The translations under genes and the position numbers were made by a program. Below are positions 1 through 8,534 of a stretch of 64,000 nucleotides of DNA, in pieces. Numbering within the stretch: position 1 is the stretch's first letter; every line of letters begins with the position of its first letter. The notes under the pieces were generated by a model. It did no database searches. It had not been told where the DNA came from and was given only the letters and a program-made list of their open reading frames with translations. Origin of the DNA: Thiogranum sp963752745 (GTDB lineage: Bacteria; Pseudomonadota; Gammaproteobacteria; DSM-19610); assembly GCA_963752745.1 (NCBI GenBank), contig CAVWAK010000047.1, forward strand, positions 1 through 64,000. The letters are read 5' to 3'.

Positions 1-885
1 GAAACAGGTCATACAGCTCGGCTTCCGGACTTCCGGCTTGCGGTTGCCAGTCATAGCGCAGGTCACCAGTGGCGGCAGTGACATTAGAATGGATTCGGTG
101 CGACCGCCGGTCTGCAAACCGAATAAAGTGCCGCGATCATAGACCAGGTTGAACTCAACATAGCGGCCGCGGCGATAGAGCTGGAATTCACGTTCGCGGT
201 CACCATAGGCCTGGTGCATACGTTTCTCGACGATCGGCACATAGGCAGGAACGAAATGATCGCCAATGCTTTGCATTAGCGCAAAGCTGTCTGCAAAGCC
301 CGGCGCATTGTAGTCATCGAAAAACAGTCCACCGATGCCACGCGGCTCATTGCGGTGCTTCAGGTAGAAATACTCGTCACACCAGGTTTTGAAGCGCGGA
401 TAGACGTCGTCTCCAAAGGGCTGGCAGGCGTCTCTCGCGGTGCTGTGCCAGTGAGTAGCGTCTTCTTCGTAGCCGTAATAAGGCGTCAGGTCGAAACCTC
501 CACCAAACCACCAGACCGGTTCACTACCGTCTTTTTCAGCAATAAAAAAACGCACATTGGCATGCGAGGTGGGCGCATAGGGATTACGGGGGTGTATAAC
601 CAGCGAGACGCCAAGTGCCTCGAAGTTTCGGCCTGCCAGTTCCGGGCGGTGAGCGGTGGCTGAAGCTGGCAGCTGATTGCCATGTACATGGGAGAAGTTG
701 ATGCCGGCTTTTTCGAATACAGCACCCTCCTCCATGACACGCGATCGCCCGCCACCACCTTCATCACGGGTCCACTGATCTTCGCGGAATATGTTTTGCT
801 GGTCGACCCGTTCAAGCGCATGACAAATACGATCTTGCAGGCCCAGCAGGTAGCTGGATACAGCTTGTACGTCGGGTGTGCTCAT
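1..885 (-). CDS. hemF: Oxygen-dependent coproporphyrinogen III oxidase (3' end outside window, frame break near the edge)
   Basis: Oxidatively decarboxylates coproporphyrinogen III to protoporphyrinogen IX in aerobic haem synthesis. The translation from the ATG at 885 follows HemF closely: the glycine-rich RDEGGGGRSRV block, GINFSHVHG, the paired histidines of HPRNPYAPTSHANVRFF, WWFGGGFDLTPYYGYEEDA, RGIGGLFFDD, YGDRERE and LYRRGRYVEFNLVYDRGT. After LMSLPPLV the open frame becomes unrelated, while the +1 frame gives the expected LRYDWQPQAGSPEAELYDLF. One base therefore seems to be missing near 60-66, possibly a C in a short C run. The gene lies 39 bp downstream of tsaC on the same strand and probably shares its transcript. 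Identity is certain; whether the frame break is real is not. Confidence 0.93.
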   Translation of the reverse strand, partial: MSTPDVQAVSSYLLGLQDRICHALERVDQQNIFREDQWTRDEGGGGRSRVMEEGAVFEKAGINFSHVHGNQLPASATAHRPELAGRNFEALGVSLVIHPRNPYAPTSHANVRFFIAEKDGSEPVWWFGGGFDLTPYYGYEEDATHWHSTARDACQPFGDDVYPRFKTWCDEYFYLKHRNEPRGIGGLFFDDYNAPGFADSFALMQSIGDHFVPAYVPIVEKRMHQAYGDREREFQLYRRGRYVEFNLVYDRGTLFGLQTGGRTESILMSLPPLVTCAMTGNRKPEVRKPSCMTCF

Positions 886-924
886 ATTGCTAGTATACGT
901 GAGTACTCAGGCGTGGTGTTGCAA

Positions 925-1488
925 CTACTCCCGTACAGTGCGTCCGCTTAGCAGATCACGTATGGGCGTGGGTTGTGCGGAGCTACCCGGTTGGCCTGGC
1001 AGTATGTAGTCGATGTGTGCAGCGAAGCGTAGTTGAACTTCGAGTACCGAGCGTGCTGGCTCCAGGTTGCTGATATTTGCACTGGTGGAAACCAGTGCAC
1101 CGTTCAGTCGATGACAGAGAGCGCGTACCAGTGGGTGCGCTGTGACGCGTACTGCCAACGTCGAGTGTTTACCCGTTAACCAGGTGGGGCAGTTGTGCGC
1201 AGCGGGTACTAGCCAGGTATTCGGTCCCGGCCAGCTGTGTTGCAGGCGTGCTTTATGCGCAGCGGACAGTGGTTGAATCCAGGGTATCAGTTGTTGTCGG
1301 TCTGCAGCGACCAGGATGAGACCTTTGTCGACGGAGCGTCGCTTGATGGCCAGCAGTCGTAATACAGCCTGCGCATCGGCAGGATCACAACCCAAACCAA
1401 ATACGGCCTCGGTGGGATAGGCGATAATGCCGCCCGATTTTACCCAGCGAGCCGCCATGCCCAGCCGAAATGAATTGCTGTAGTTCAC
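925..1488 (-). CDS. tsaC: L-threonylcarbamoyladenylate synthase (TsaC/YrdC family)
   Basis: Makes threonylcarbamoyl-AMP from threonine, bicarbonate and ATP, the first step of the t6A modification of ANN-decoding tRNAs. The 187-residue length is that of the short TsaC form without a Sua5 domain. YrdC hallmarks are visible: GGIIAYPTEAVFGLGCDP near residues 19-36, IKRRSVDKGLIL, WPGPNTWLVPA, LAVRVTAHP and GALVSTSANIS. The start codon overlaps the end of topA by 4 bp, so the two are translationally coupled. The partner gene tsaD, for the transfer step, lies elsewhere in this window at 50.3 kb. Confidence 0.96.
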   Translation of the reverse strand: MNYSNSFRLGMAARWVKSGGIIAYPTEAVFGLGCDPADAQAVLRLLAIKRRSVDKGLILVAADRQQLIPWIQPLSAAHKARLQHSWPGPNTWLVPAAHNCPTWLTGKHSTLAVRVTAHPLVRALCHRLNGALVSTSANISNLEPARSVLEVQLRFAAHIDYILPGQPGSSAQPTPIRDLLSGRTVRE

Positions 1489-3791
1489 TCAGCGTCGTTT
1501 TCTTCCGTGGCTTCCAGCTCCCAGGGTTCGGCAAATTTGCAGTCCTGTTGGGGGCATACGCGCTCGGTACCACGCTTTTTGGTGGTTTTGACGGTCAGCA
1601 TCGGCCAGCCACAGTCGGGGCACGGGGTATCGGATGGCTGGTTCCACACTGCGTAGTCGCAATCCGGATAGGTAGAGCAGGAATAGAAGATCTTGCCGCG
1701 TCGTGATTTTCTCTTCAGCATAGTACCTTTGCTGCACTTCGGGCATGCAACGCCGGTGTCTTCAGGTTTTTCCAGCGGTTCGATGAACTTGCAGTTCGGG
1801 TAGCTGGAACAGCCAATGAATTTGCCGTAACGGCCGGCGCGGATAATCAGTGGCGAATCACATTCCGGACATGTCCGGCCCTCGACCACTTCAGGTTCGC
1901 TGCTCTCGCCATCGTCATCGAGATTGCGTGTGTAGTCACAATCCGGGAAGCCGCTGCAGCCAACAAAGCGTCCGCGGCGACCCAGGCGTATGTTGAGTTT
2001 TTTGCCGCACTTGGGGCAATCCTCATCAAGCGCCTCGGTGGTGACTTCGGCACGGGATACACTTTCTTCCTTGTCTTTGACCAGTTCCTTGAAGGGGTAC
2101 CAGAATTCCTTCATTAACGGGATCCATTCCTTTTCCCCGCGCGAGACTTCGTCCAGCTCGTCTTCCAGCTTTGCCGTAAAATCGTAGTCGACATAGCGGG
2201 TGAAATGGTTGGTCAGGAATTTGCTGACGATGCTGCCGACATCGGTTGGTTGAAAGCGGCGCTTTTCCAGTGTGACGTACTCGCGCTGCTGCAAGGTGGA
2301 AATAATCGTCGCGTAAGTCGACGGCCGGCCGATGCCATATTCCTCGAGCGTCTTGACCAGGCTGGCTTCACTGAAGCGTGGCGGTGGCTCGGTAAAGTGT
2401 TGTTCCGGGCGTATTTTAAGCAGCTTGACCTTGTCACCCTCTTCCATCGGCGGCAGGCGGTTTTCGTCCCCGCTGCTTTTCTTGGCGTCATCCACACCTT
2501 CTTCGTAGACAGCCATAAAGCCCGGATTGACTACAGTGGAGCCGGTTGAGCGCAGGATATTGCCCTCGCCGACAGCGAAATCAACGCCGACAGTATGTAT
2601 GGTCGCGTGGACCATCTGGCAGGCTACGGTGCGCTTCCAGATCAGGTTGTAAAGTTTGTACTGGTCCGACGACAGGTGCGATTTTATGGTTTCCGGGATA
2701 TTCCCGGCAGAGGTGGGCCGCACCGCCTCATGGGCTTCCTGGGCATTCTTTGCCTTGGTTTTGAACTGGTGCGCCTGTTTGGGGACATTTTCCGCGCCGT
2801 AGCGTTCGCTGATCAGTTCCCGGATTTCGTCGAGGGCGTCATTAGCCAGCGTGACGGAGTCGGTACGCATATAGGTGATCAGGCCGACAGCACCGTCACC
2901 GATATCGATACCTTCATAGAGTTGCTGGGAGACACTCATGGTGCGCTTGGTACTGAAACCCAGCTTGCGCGACGCTTCCTGCTGCAGTGTGGAAGTGGTG
3001 AAGGGTGCAGCGGGGTTACGTTTGCGTTGTTTCTTTTCGATGCTGCTGACGGTGAGTTCACCCTGTGCTGCATCGAGCAGTTCCTTCTCCGCAGCGTGCG
3101 CCTGCTTTTCCTTGTTGATACTGAACTGCGACAGCTTCTTGCCTTGCAGGTAGGTCAGTTTGGCGTTGAAGGCCTGGCCGTCTTTTTCGTTGTCGGATTC
3201 GATGGTCCAGTATTCGCGCGGTTTGAATTTCTGGATTTCATCTTCGCGCTCGACAATCATGCGCAGTGCCGGGCTTTGCACGCGGCCAGCGGACAGCCCG
3301 CGGCGGATTTTTTTCCACAGCAGTGGCGAGAGGTTGAAGCCAACCAGGTAATCCAGCGCGCGTCGGGCCTGCTGGGCATTGACCATGTCAATTGACAGTT
3401 CGCGGGGATTGTCCACGGCATCATTGATTGCACGTTTGGTGATTTCGTGGAATACAACTCGATAGACACCCTTGTCCTTTAGTGCCTTGCGGTCACGCAG
3501 CAGCTCATAGAGATGCCATGAAATCGCTTCCCCTTCGCGATCCGGGTCAGTTGCCAGGTAAAGGTTGTCGGCTTTTTTTATAGCCTTGGCAATAGCATCA
3601 ACATGTTTCGAGTTGCGCTCAATTACCTGGTACTTCATGGCGAAGTCTTCGTCGGGTTTGACGGCGCCTTCCTTGGGTATCAGGTCGCGCACATGACCGT
3701 AGGAGGCCAATACTTCGAAGCCTTTGCCGAGGTATTTTTTTATAGTCTTCGCCTTGGCAGGCGATTCAACAATAACGAGATTTTTGCTCAT
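1485..3791 (-). CDS. topA: DNA topoisomerase I (type IA, omega protein)
   Basis: Relaxes negative supercoils by single-strand passage. The 768-residue protein begins with the Toprim domain (VIVESPAKAKTIKKYLG; DPDREGEAISWHL), continues through the type IA core with the active-site tyrosine in GLITYMRTDSV (around residue 310), and has the EYGIGRPSTYATIISTLQ block. The C-terminal third holds four cysteine-rich zinc-ribbon repeats, starting CPKCGKKL, CPECDSPL, CPKCSKGT and CPDCGWPM. It is shorter than the E. coli enzyme (865), mainly in the C-terminal tail. smg lies 61 bp upstream, and an intrinsic-terminator-like hairpin sits in that gap just before the start codon. No clear Shine-Dalgarno is visible. 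Confidence 0.98.
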   Translation of the reverse strand: MSKNLVIVESPAKAKTIKKYLGKGFEVLASYGHVRDLIPKEGAVKPDEDFAMKYQVIERNSKHVDAIAKAIKKADNLYLATDPDREGEAISWHLYELLRDRKALKDKGVYRVVFHEITKRAINDAVDNPRELSIDMVNAQQARRALDYLVGFNLSPLLWKKIRRGLSAGRVQSPALRMIVEREDEIQKFKPREYWTIESDNEKDGQAFNAKLTYLQGKKLSQFSINKEKQAHAAEKELLDAAQGELTVSSIEKKQRKRNPAAPFTTSTLQQEASRKLGFSTKRTMSVSQQLYEGIDIGDGAVGLITYMRTDSVTLANDALDEIRELISERYGAENVPKQAHQFKTKAKNAQEAHEAVRPTSAGNIPETIKSHLSSDQYKLYNLIWKRTVACQMVHATIHTVGVDFAVGEGNILRSTGSTVVNPGFMAVYEEGVDDAKKSSGDENRLPPMEEGDKVKLLKIRPEQHFTEPPPRFSEASLVKTLEEYGIGRPSTYATIISTLQQREYVTLEKRRFQPTDVGSIVSKFLTNHFTRYVDYDFTAKLEDELDEVSRGEKEWIPLMKEFWYPFKELVKDKEESVSRAEVTTEALDEDCPKCGKKLNIRLGRRGRFVGCSGFPDCDYTRNLDDDGESSEPEVVEGRTCPECDSPLIIRAGRYGKFIGCSSYPNCKFIEPLEKPEDTGVACPKCSKGTMLKRKSRRGKIFYSCSTYPDCDYAVWNQPSDTPCPDCGWPMLTVKTTKKRGTERVCPQQDCKFAEPWELEATEENDAE

Positions 3792-3804
3792 GGTATCTAT
3801 AGCT

Positions 3805-3827
3805 AAAAAGCCGCACTGGAGTGCGGC
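3805..3827 (-). terminator. Terminator-like hairpin between smg and topA
   Basis: Read on the minus strand, an 8-bp GC-rich stem (GCCGCACT / AGTGCGGC) with a two-base loop is followed by five T. The T run ends only 14 nt before the topA ATG. It has the form of a Rho-independent terminator for the dprA-smg transcript, or of an attenuator controlling entry into topA. Confidence 0.7.
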
Positions 3828-3852
3828 CTGTTTGGGATGAAGGGGCTAATAA

Positions 3853-4332
3853 CTAGTGCAGGAAGCCACCAGGTGTGGCCTCAAAGACCAGATCTTCCAT
3901 CCAGGCATACGCGGCTTCGGCGCCGGGTTCGTTAAACAGTACCATCAGAATGACCCACTTGAGCTGGCCGAGGTCAAAGTCTTCAGTATCCAGGGCCATA
4001 ACCCGATCAATGACGCGTTCCCGTGCATCCGGTGCCAGGATGCCCATTTGTTCGAGGAACAATATAAATCCCCGGCTTTCGGTGTCGAGACGTTCGCATT
4101 CAATGTCAGAATAAATACGCAGGGCATTTTCGGTCTGCGGAGCGTGTATCTGGTGTTGTTCCACAGACAGGCCTTCGAGCCACTCAAACGCCTGGTTGAT
4201 ATCCCTGGGTGGGAAGCCGGCTTCAACCAGCTCGGAGTGCAGGGACTCGCGATCGGGGCTCAGTTCGGTCTCCTCATCCATATAGTAGTGCTCAAACAGA
4301 TACATGAGCACGTCAAACATATTTTCTTTCAT
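3853..4332 (-). CDS. smg: Smg family protein (DUF494)
   Basis: Small acidic protein of unknown biochemical role, found between dprA and topA in many Gamma- and Betaproteobacteria. The 159 residues match the usual family length. It starts MKENMFDVLMYLFEHYYMDEE, carries the FPPRDINQAFEWLEGL segment and ends LKWVILMVLFNEPGAEAAYAWMEDLVF. There is no membrane segment or signal peptide, so it should be cytoplasmic. The ATG is 9 nt downstream of the dprA stop, so it is co-transcribed with dprA. Family assignment rests on sequence style plus this very stable gene order; the function is not known to me. Confidence 0.93.
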   Translation of the reverse strand: MKENMFDVLMYLFEHYYMDEETELSPDRESLHSELVEAGFPPRDINQAFEWLEGLSVEQHQIHAPQTENALRIYSDIECERLDTESRGFILFLEQMGILAPDARERVIDRVMALDTEDFDLGQLKWVILMVLFNEPGAEAAYAWMEDLVFEATPGGFLH

Positions 4333-4341
4333 ATCAGCCCT

Positions 4342-5502
4342 CTAACTGGTGCGGGTGTAGCGTCCGCCAGCACCTGAGTGAACTCGGTCTTCCAGTTCCA
4401 ATAGCAGCAGCATGGAGGAAAGCTGTTCCGGCGTCAATCCGCTGCGCTGGACCAGCTCGTTGATGGCAACCGGCTCGTAGCCCATGACATCGAGCAGTTC
4501 AGCGTATTCCCCCGCAAGTTTGCTGGAATTTTGTGGTGTATCGTGGCCGCGGTCGTCAGTAGCGCTTGAGTCGGGAATTGCTCGTGTGTCCACCGAGACC
4601 AGTGACTTCAATTCTTCAAGGATATGTTCACCGGTTTCGACCAGCTTGGCACCTTGCCGAATCAATGCGTGGCACCCGCGTGCCAGTGGGTTATGGATGG
4701 AGCCTGGCATGGCGAACACTTCGCGGCCTTGTTCGACGGCAGTCCGGGCGGTGATCAATGAACCCGAACGCACTGCGGCTTCGACCACCAGTGTGCCCAG
4801 GCACAGGCCACTGATAATCCGGTTGCGGCGTGGGAAATGATTGGGCAGCGGGGGCGTGCCGGGTGGAAATTCGGAAACCAGTGCGCCATTAGCGCCGATC
4901 TGGTGAGCGAGATCGCGGTGACATGCGGGATAGACGCGATCCAGGCCGGTTCCGGTCACTGCGATACTGCCTGCCGGTGTGGTCAGCGCGCCGCGATGGG
5001 CGGCAGCGTCGATTCCGGTGGCCAGGCCGCTGGTAATCGTTAAGCCATAATTGCCGAGAAATCTGGCGAAATCTTCTGCCTGGGCTGCCCCGGCGTGGCT
5101 GGGGTTGCGACTGCCTACGATAGCGAGTTGCGGTTGCTGCAGGTAGTCCGGGTCGCCATGAACGAACAACAGCACGGGAGGATCGGCAGTCTCTGCGAGC
5201 AGAGAAGGATAACGCGGGTCCTGGCAGGTGAGCAGCTGATTGTTGTCTCCGTTCAGCCAGGCCAGGTCGCTTTCGACAGCGTTCCAGTCCGGTGCCTGCA
5301 GGTAATCAACTGCTTCAACGGGCAGATCACCTGCGCGCAGCTGGTCACCCGCAGCCAGTATTGCGTCCGGTGAGCCAAAACGGGTGAGGAGTTTATGCAG
5401 GCGTCGGCTACCGACCCCAGGGGTGCGGTAGAGTGCCAGCCAGGCGTGGGTATTATCGTCGGCCCGTTGAGGAACGGGCCTGGTGCTCGGTGTTGAGCTC
5501 AT
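4342..5502 (-). CDS. dprA: DNA-processing protein DprA (DNA-protecting protein)
   Basis: Binds incoming single-stranded DNA during natural transformation and loads RecA; present also in species not known to be competent. The 386-residue protein has an N-terminal SAM-like region (LYRTPGVGSRRLHKLLTRFG), then the Rossmann-like domain with VGSRNPSHAGAAQAEDFA, TSGLATGIDAAAHRGAL, GTGLDRVYP and FPRRNRIISGL, and a C-terminal winged-helix region (YEPVAINELVQRSGLTPEQL). It leads the dprA-smg pair; a strong hairpin separates it from the LysM gene upstream. Full length, no missing motif. Confidence 0.97.
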   Translation of the reverse strand: MSSTPSTRPVPQRADDNTHAWLALYRTPGVGSRRLHKLLTRFGSPDAILAAGDQLRAGDLPVEAVDYLQAPDWNAVESDLAWLNGDNNQLLTCQDPRYPSLLAETADPPVLLFVHGDPDYLQQPQLAIVGSRNPSHAGAAQAEDFARFLGNYGLTITSGLATGIDAAAHRGALTTPAGSIAVTGTGLDRVYPACHRDLAHQIGANGALVSEFPPGTPPLPNHFPRRNRIISGLCLGTLVVEAAVRSGSLITARTAVEQGREVFAMPGSIHNPLARGCHALIRQGAKLVETGEHILEELKSLVSVDTRAIPDSSATDDRGHDTPQNSSKLAGEYAELLDVMGYEPVAINELVQRSGLTPEQLSSMLLLLELEDRVHSGAGGRYTRTS

Positions 5503-5521
5503 CCTTGAGCCTCCTGTAATA

Positions 5522-5576
5522 AAAAACCGGTACCTCGGTACATGGCTTTACACCATGCCCGAAGGTACCGGTTTTT
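5522..5576. terminator. Strong hairpin terminator between the LysM gene and dprA
   Basis: Perfect 14-bp inverted repeat (arms 5522-5535 and 5563-5576) with flanking A and T runs, so it can act on either strand. The 27-nt loop holds a second small stem. Here it would stop transcription leaving the LysM gene (minus strand) before dprA, which lies on the same strand. Confidence 0.85.
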
Positions 5577-5596
5577 ACCAGTACTGCTTGTTGCGA

Positions 5597-6625
5597 TCAG
5601 GGCGTACGGACGCGGTCTCCAACGTGCAGCGCGCTGGTGGCTTTCATGATCAGGCCGAAGCTGACCTTTTCAAAGGTACGGAATACCATTAGCACACCGG
5701 CTTTCTCGTCAGGCAGCTTGACCGCGGCATTGCGTTCCTTGCTTACCTGGTCGGCGACGAGTTCGCCAGTCTGGTAAACCTCGAATACCGTGCCGACATC
5801 AATACCTTCTCGAGTGCCACGATTGAGAACCACGATCTGGTACTGGCCGATCTGGCTGACGCCATCCACCACGGAGATGATGGTGCCATCAACTTCTTCA
5901 TCCGGTGAGTGCGGAGTGAAATAGGCAAAAACATCTTCCCGGGTCATCGGCATGACTCGGTCGCCAATGTTAATCTCACGCGTGGTGCGCGTCAGCTCAA
6001 GAGTCGATGGGTCACCGAACTTTTCGACGCTGCCATCACCGAGATACATGGCTTCGTAGCCGAGTACTTCCCTGGTGTCCGGGTCCACATAGGGTCCGCC
6101 GGGGCGGAACACATGATGACGATTGCCGTCGTCTTCCGAGATTCCGCGTACATAGATGCGGTCGCCCCGGCCGACAATCAGGTGCTCGCCGGCACTGGAA
6201 ACCACATAAGCGGCATCGTCCAGGGTGCTCTGGTCAGCGACCAGTGGCTGGCTCAGGAACTGCTTGATGGCGTCAAGCGGAATTGTGGGAATGGCCTTGT
6301 CGAGGCGCTCGGCGCGAGCCTGGGGCGACAGTTTGAATGTGCCCTTGCCGCGTTCTACACGCAGTTGCGGTACACCGTCCATATAGACCAGAGTGATGAT
6401 ATCGCCCGGATAAATGAGGTGTGGATTTTCGATCTGGGGGTTTACATACCAGACTTCCGGCCATAGCCAGGGGCTATTGAGGAAGCGTTCGGAAATATCC
6501 CAAAGTGTGTCTCCCTTGACCACTACATGGCGGTCCGGGTGTCCATCCTTGAGTACCACCTGGTCGGCGTAAACGGCAGTGGCAGCTAGAGCCAGTGCCA
6601 GCGCCAGCGATTTGAATATCGACAT
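5597..6625 (-). CDS. Secreted LysM-domain protein
   Basis: Probably a periplasmic or envelope protein that binds peptidoglycan. It starts with a signal peptide (MSIFKSLALALALAATAVYA, cleavage expected near residue 20), followed directly by one LysM module (HVVVKGDTLWDISERFLNSP ... NPHLIYPGDIITL, about residues 33-80). The remaining 250 residues have no catalytic motif that I recognise. The arrangement, a single LysM after a signal peptide in front of dprA-smg and divergent from def, is common in Gammaproteobacteria. It is single-copy and monocistronic, with a terminator behind it and the def promoter region in front. Confidence 0.9.
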   Translation of the reverse strand: MSIFKSLALALALAATAVYADQVVLKDGHPDRHVVVKGDTLWDISERFLNSPWLWPEVWYVNPQIENPHLIYPGDIITLVYMDGVPQLRVERGKGTFKLSPQARAERLDKAIPTIPLDAIKQFLSQPLVADQSTLDDAAYVVSSAGEHLIVGRGDRIYVRGISEDDGNRHHVFRPGGPYVDPDTREVLGYEAMYLGDGSVEKFGDPSTLELTRTTREINIGDRVMPMTREDVFAYFTPHSPDEEVDGTIISVVDGVSQIGQYQIVVLNRGTREGIDVGTVFEVYQTGELVADQVSKERNAAVKLPDEKAGVLMVFRTFEKVSFGLIMKATSALHVGDRVRTP

Positions 6626-6825
6626 ATGGCGTTCCCTTAATGTTGTGTACCGTTATTGTCTGTCTTTTCAGGGCTGGCGTTTTCAGCAAACCCCTAATTC
6701 GATGATATATAACGGCAGTTGGAATCCGGAGTGTAGCGAAAATTGCGCAAATTCAAAACACTGGCCCCGGTCAAACAGCCGTATGATCATTATGTTAGAG
6801 TATATAGGTCTTCTAAACCCTGATT

Positions 6826-6841
6826 TGTGACCTGTATCACA
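6826..6841. promoter_or_regulatory. Perfect CRP-type palindrome overlapping the def start codon
   Basis: TGTGA-N6-TCACA, the exact core consensus of Crp/Vfr sites. Its last base is the A of the def ATG. A protein bound here would sit on the start of the gene rather than upstream of a promoter, so if functional it should repress def-fmt or act on the divergent LysM promoter. Only the sequence match is seen; binding is inferred. Confidence 0.4.
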
Positions 6842-7386
6842 TGGCATTGCTCGATATTTTGCGCTTTCCTGACCCCCGGCTGCGAACGCAGGCCAAACCG
6901 GTCCAAAAGGTCGATCAGCAGCTTCGGCAGCTGGTCGATGATATGTTCGAAACGATGTACCAGGCTCCTGGTATTGGCCTGGCGGCAACCCAGGTCAATG
7001 TCCATAAGCGGCTGATTGTGATCGATACTTCTCCGGAGCAGGACCAGCCCCAGGTGTTTATTAATCCAGAGATTCTGGAGAAGGACGGTATTGAGGAGAC
7101 GGATGAGGGTTGCCTCTCCGTGCCAGGTTTCTACGAGCGGGTGCAGCGTGCAGAATGCATAAAAGTGCGTGCACTGGGGCGCGACGGCGAAGCGTTCGAG
7201 ATGAAAGCAGATGGTTTACTGGCAGTTTGTATCCAGCACGAAATCGATCACCTCGACGGCAAGCTCTTTGTCGACTACCTGTCCCAGCTGAAGCGCCAGC
7301 GTATCCGTAAAAAGCTGGAAAAGCAGCGGCGTCACGGTACGGAAGGCTCAGGGGTCGCAGAACATCATGGGGAGCCGGTGATATAA
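6841..7386 (+). CDS. def: Peptide deformylase
   Basis: Metalloenzyme that removes the N-formyl group from nascent proteins. The three family motifs are intact: GIGLAATQV (residues about 44-52), EGCLS (with the metal-binding cysteine) and QHEIDHLDG (two histidines and the catalytic glutamate). The length is 181 residues, about 12 longer than E. coli Def because of a hydrophilic tail ending EHHGEPVI. The ATG was chosen because the N-terminus MALLDILRFPDPRLR aligns with the family; no Shine-Dalgarno is evident, and a CRP-like palindrome covers that position. fmt follows after 217 bp. Confidence 0.97.
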   Translation: MALLDILRFPDPRLRTQAKPVQKVDQQLRQLVDDMFETMYQAPGIGLAATQVNVHKRLIVIDTSPEQDQPQVFINPEILEKDGIEETDEGCLSVPGFYERVQRAECIKVRALGRDGEAFEMKADGLLAVCIQHEIDHLDGKLFVDYLSQLKRQRIRKKLEKQRRHGTEGSGVAEHHGEPVI

Positions 7387-7525
7387 CCGGGGTCCTCAGG
7401 AGCGGTAGCGGTGTCTTGCGAGAATTGCGTCCTCATTTGGCATCCTCGTATCTTTAATTGAGCCATGATCAAGTTAGATCCTTTCCACATTCGGGACACG
7501 TTGTGGATTTGCTCCTTATGCTCGA

Positions 7526-7545
7526 CTGCCGCTTTTCTGCGGCAG
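7526..7545. other. Small hairpin in the def-fmt intergenic region
   Basis: A 7-bp perfect stem (CTGCCGC / GCGGCAG) around a six-base loop, with no following T run, in the 217-bp gap between def and fmt. It may be a leader structure of the fmt mRNA. The gap is long for genes that are usually coupled, and no other feature is seen in it. Confidence 0.3.
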
Positions 7546-7603
7546 GTGGCCCCAAATACGGAAAGGGGCTAACTTGCTGGATTATTAACATTCAGGTTGG
7601 ACT

Positions 7604-8527
7604 ATGCGCGTAATATTTGCCGGAACTCCGGATTTCTCAGTGCCTGTTCTGCAGGCTTTGCTGGATAGTCGGCATGAGATTGTGGCGGTCTACGCTCAGC
7701 CAGATCGCCCGGCAGGCAGAGGCCGCAAGCTCAAACCGGGGCCGGTCAAGCAACTGGCAGAAGACAGCGGCATTCCTGTCTATCAGCCAGTCAGTCTCAA
7801 GGACGCCGCTTCTCAACGGCAGCTGGCGGCACTCCGGCCGGATCTCATGGTCGTCGTGGCCTATGGGTTGCTGCTACCCCAGGCAGTGCTGGATATGCCG
7901 AGCCTGGGATGCGTGAACCTGCACGCCTCGGTCCTGCCGCGCTGGCGCGGTGCGGCACCCATCCAGAGGGCTATCCTTGCCGGTGACAGCGAAACCGGCG
8001 TTTGCCTGATGCAAATGGAAGCCGGGCTGGATAGCGGACCGGTGCTGGCCGAAGTACGTACACCGATCGCCACTGACGAAACCGGTGGTTCGTTGCATGA
8101 CCGACTCAGTCAGCTGGCTGCAGACCTGTTGGCAGAGCAGCTTGACGACCTGGCTGGCGGGCATCTGCAGCCGGTGATTCAAGACGAATCACAGGTGACT
8201 TATGCACACAAGCTGGACAAGGGGGAAGCCGGCATCGACTGGCAGCAGAGCGCTACGGCGATTGAACGTCGCGTACGCGCGTTTAACCCCTGGCCGGTTG
8301 CGCAGGCGCAGTACGAGGGCAAGAGCCTGCGCATCTGGGGCGCCAGGGCTATTGACGGTACCGACGGTTCGCCGGGCGCAGTGGTAGCGGCCGGAAAGCA
8401 GGGCATTGATGTCGCTTGTGGCGAGGGCTGCCTGCGACTGCTGGAGATTCAGCTGCCTGGAGGTAAGCGTCTGGATGCGGCGGCATTTCTCAATGCGCGC
8501 GACGTGGCTGGCCTGACGCTGGGATGA
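7604..8527 (+). CDS. fmt: Methionyl-tRNA formyltransferase
   Basis: Formylates initiator Met-tRNA using 10-formyltetrahydrofolate. 307 residues, normal for the family. Visible motifs are MRVIFAGTPDFSVPVLQAL at the N-terminus, NLHASVLPRWRGAAPIQRAI with the catalytic Asn and His, and METGLDSG-type sequence (MEAGLDSGP) with the catalytic Asp. The C-terminal OB-like domain runs from about residue 205. The stop is 7 nt before rsmB, giving an fmt-rsmB operon. Confidence 0.97.
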   Translation: MRVIFAGTPDFSVPVLQALLDSRHEIVAVYAQPDRPAGRGRKLKPGPVKQLAEDSGIPVYQPVSLKDAASQRQLAALRPDLMVVVAYGLLLPQAVLDMPSLGCVNLHASVLPRWRGAAPIQRAILAGDSETGVCLMQMEAGLDSGPVLAEVRTPIATDETGGSLHDRLSQLAADLLAEQLDDLAGGHLQPVIQDESQVTYAHKLDKGEAGIDWQQSATAIERRVRAFNPWPVAQAQYEGKSLRIWGARAIDGTDGSPGAVVAAGKQGIDVACGEGCLRLLEIQLPGGKRLDAAAFLNARDVAGLTLG

Positions 8528-8534
8528 AGTCCTC

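Noticed and set aside
2595..3395. Long plus-strand frame (266 codons) inside topA
   Set aside because: Lies wholly antisense to a conserved gene and is explained by codon bias of topA.
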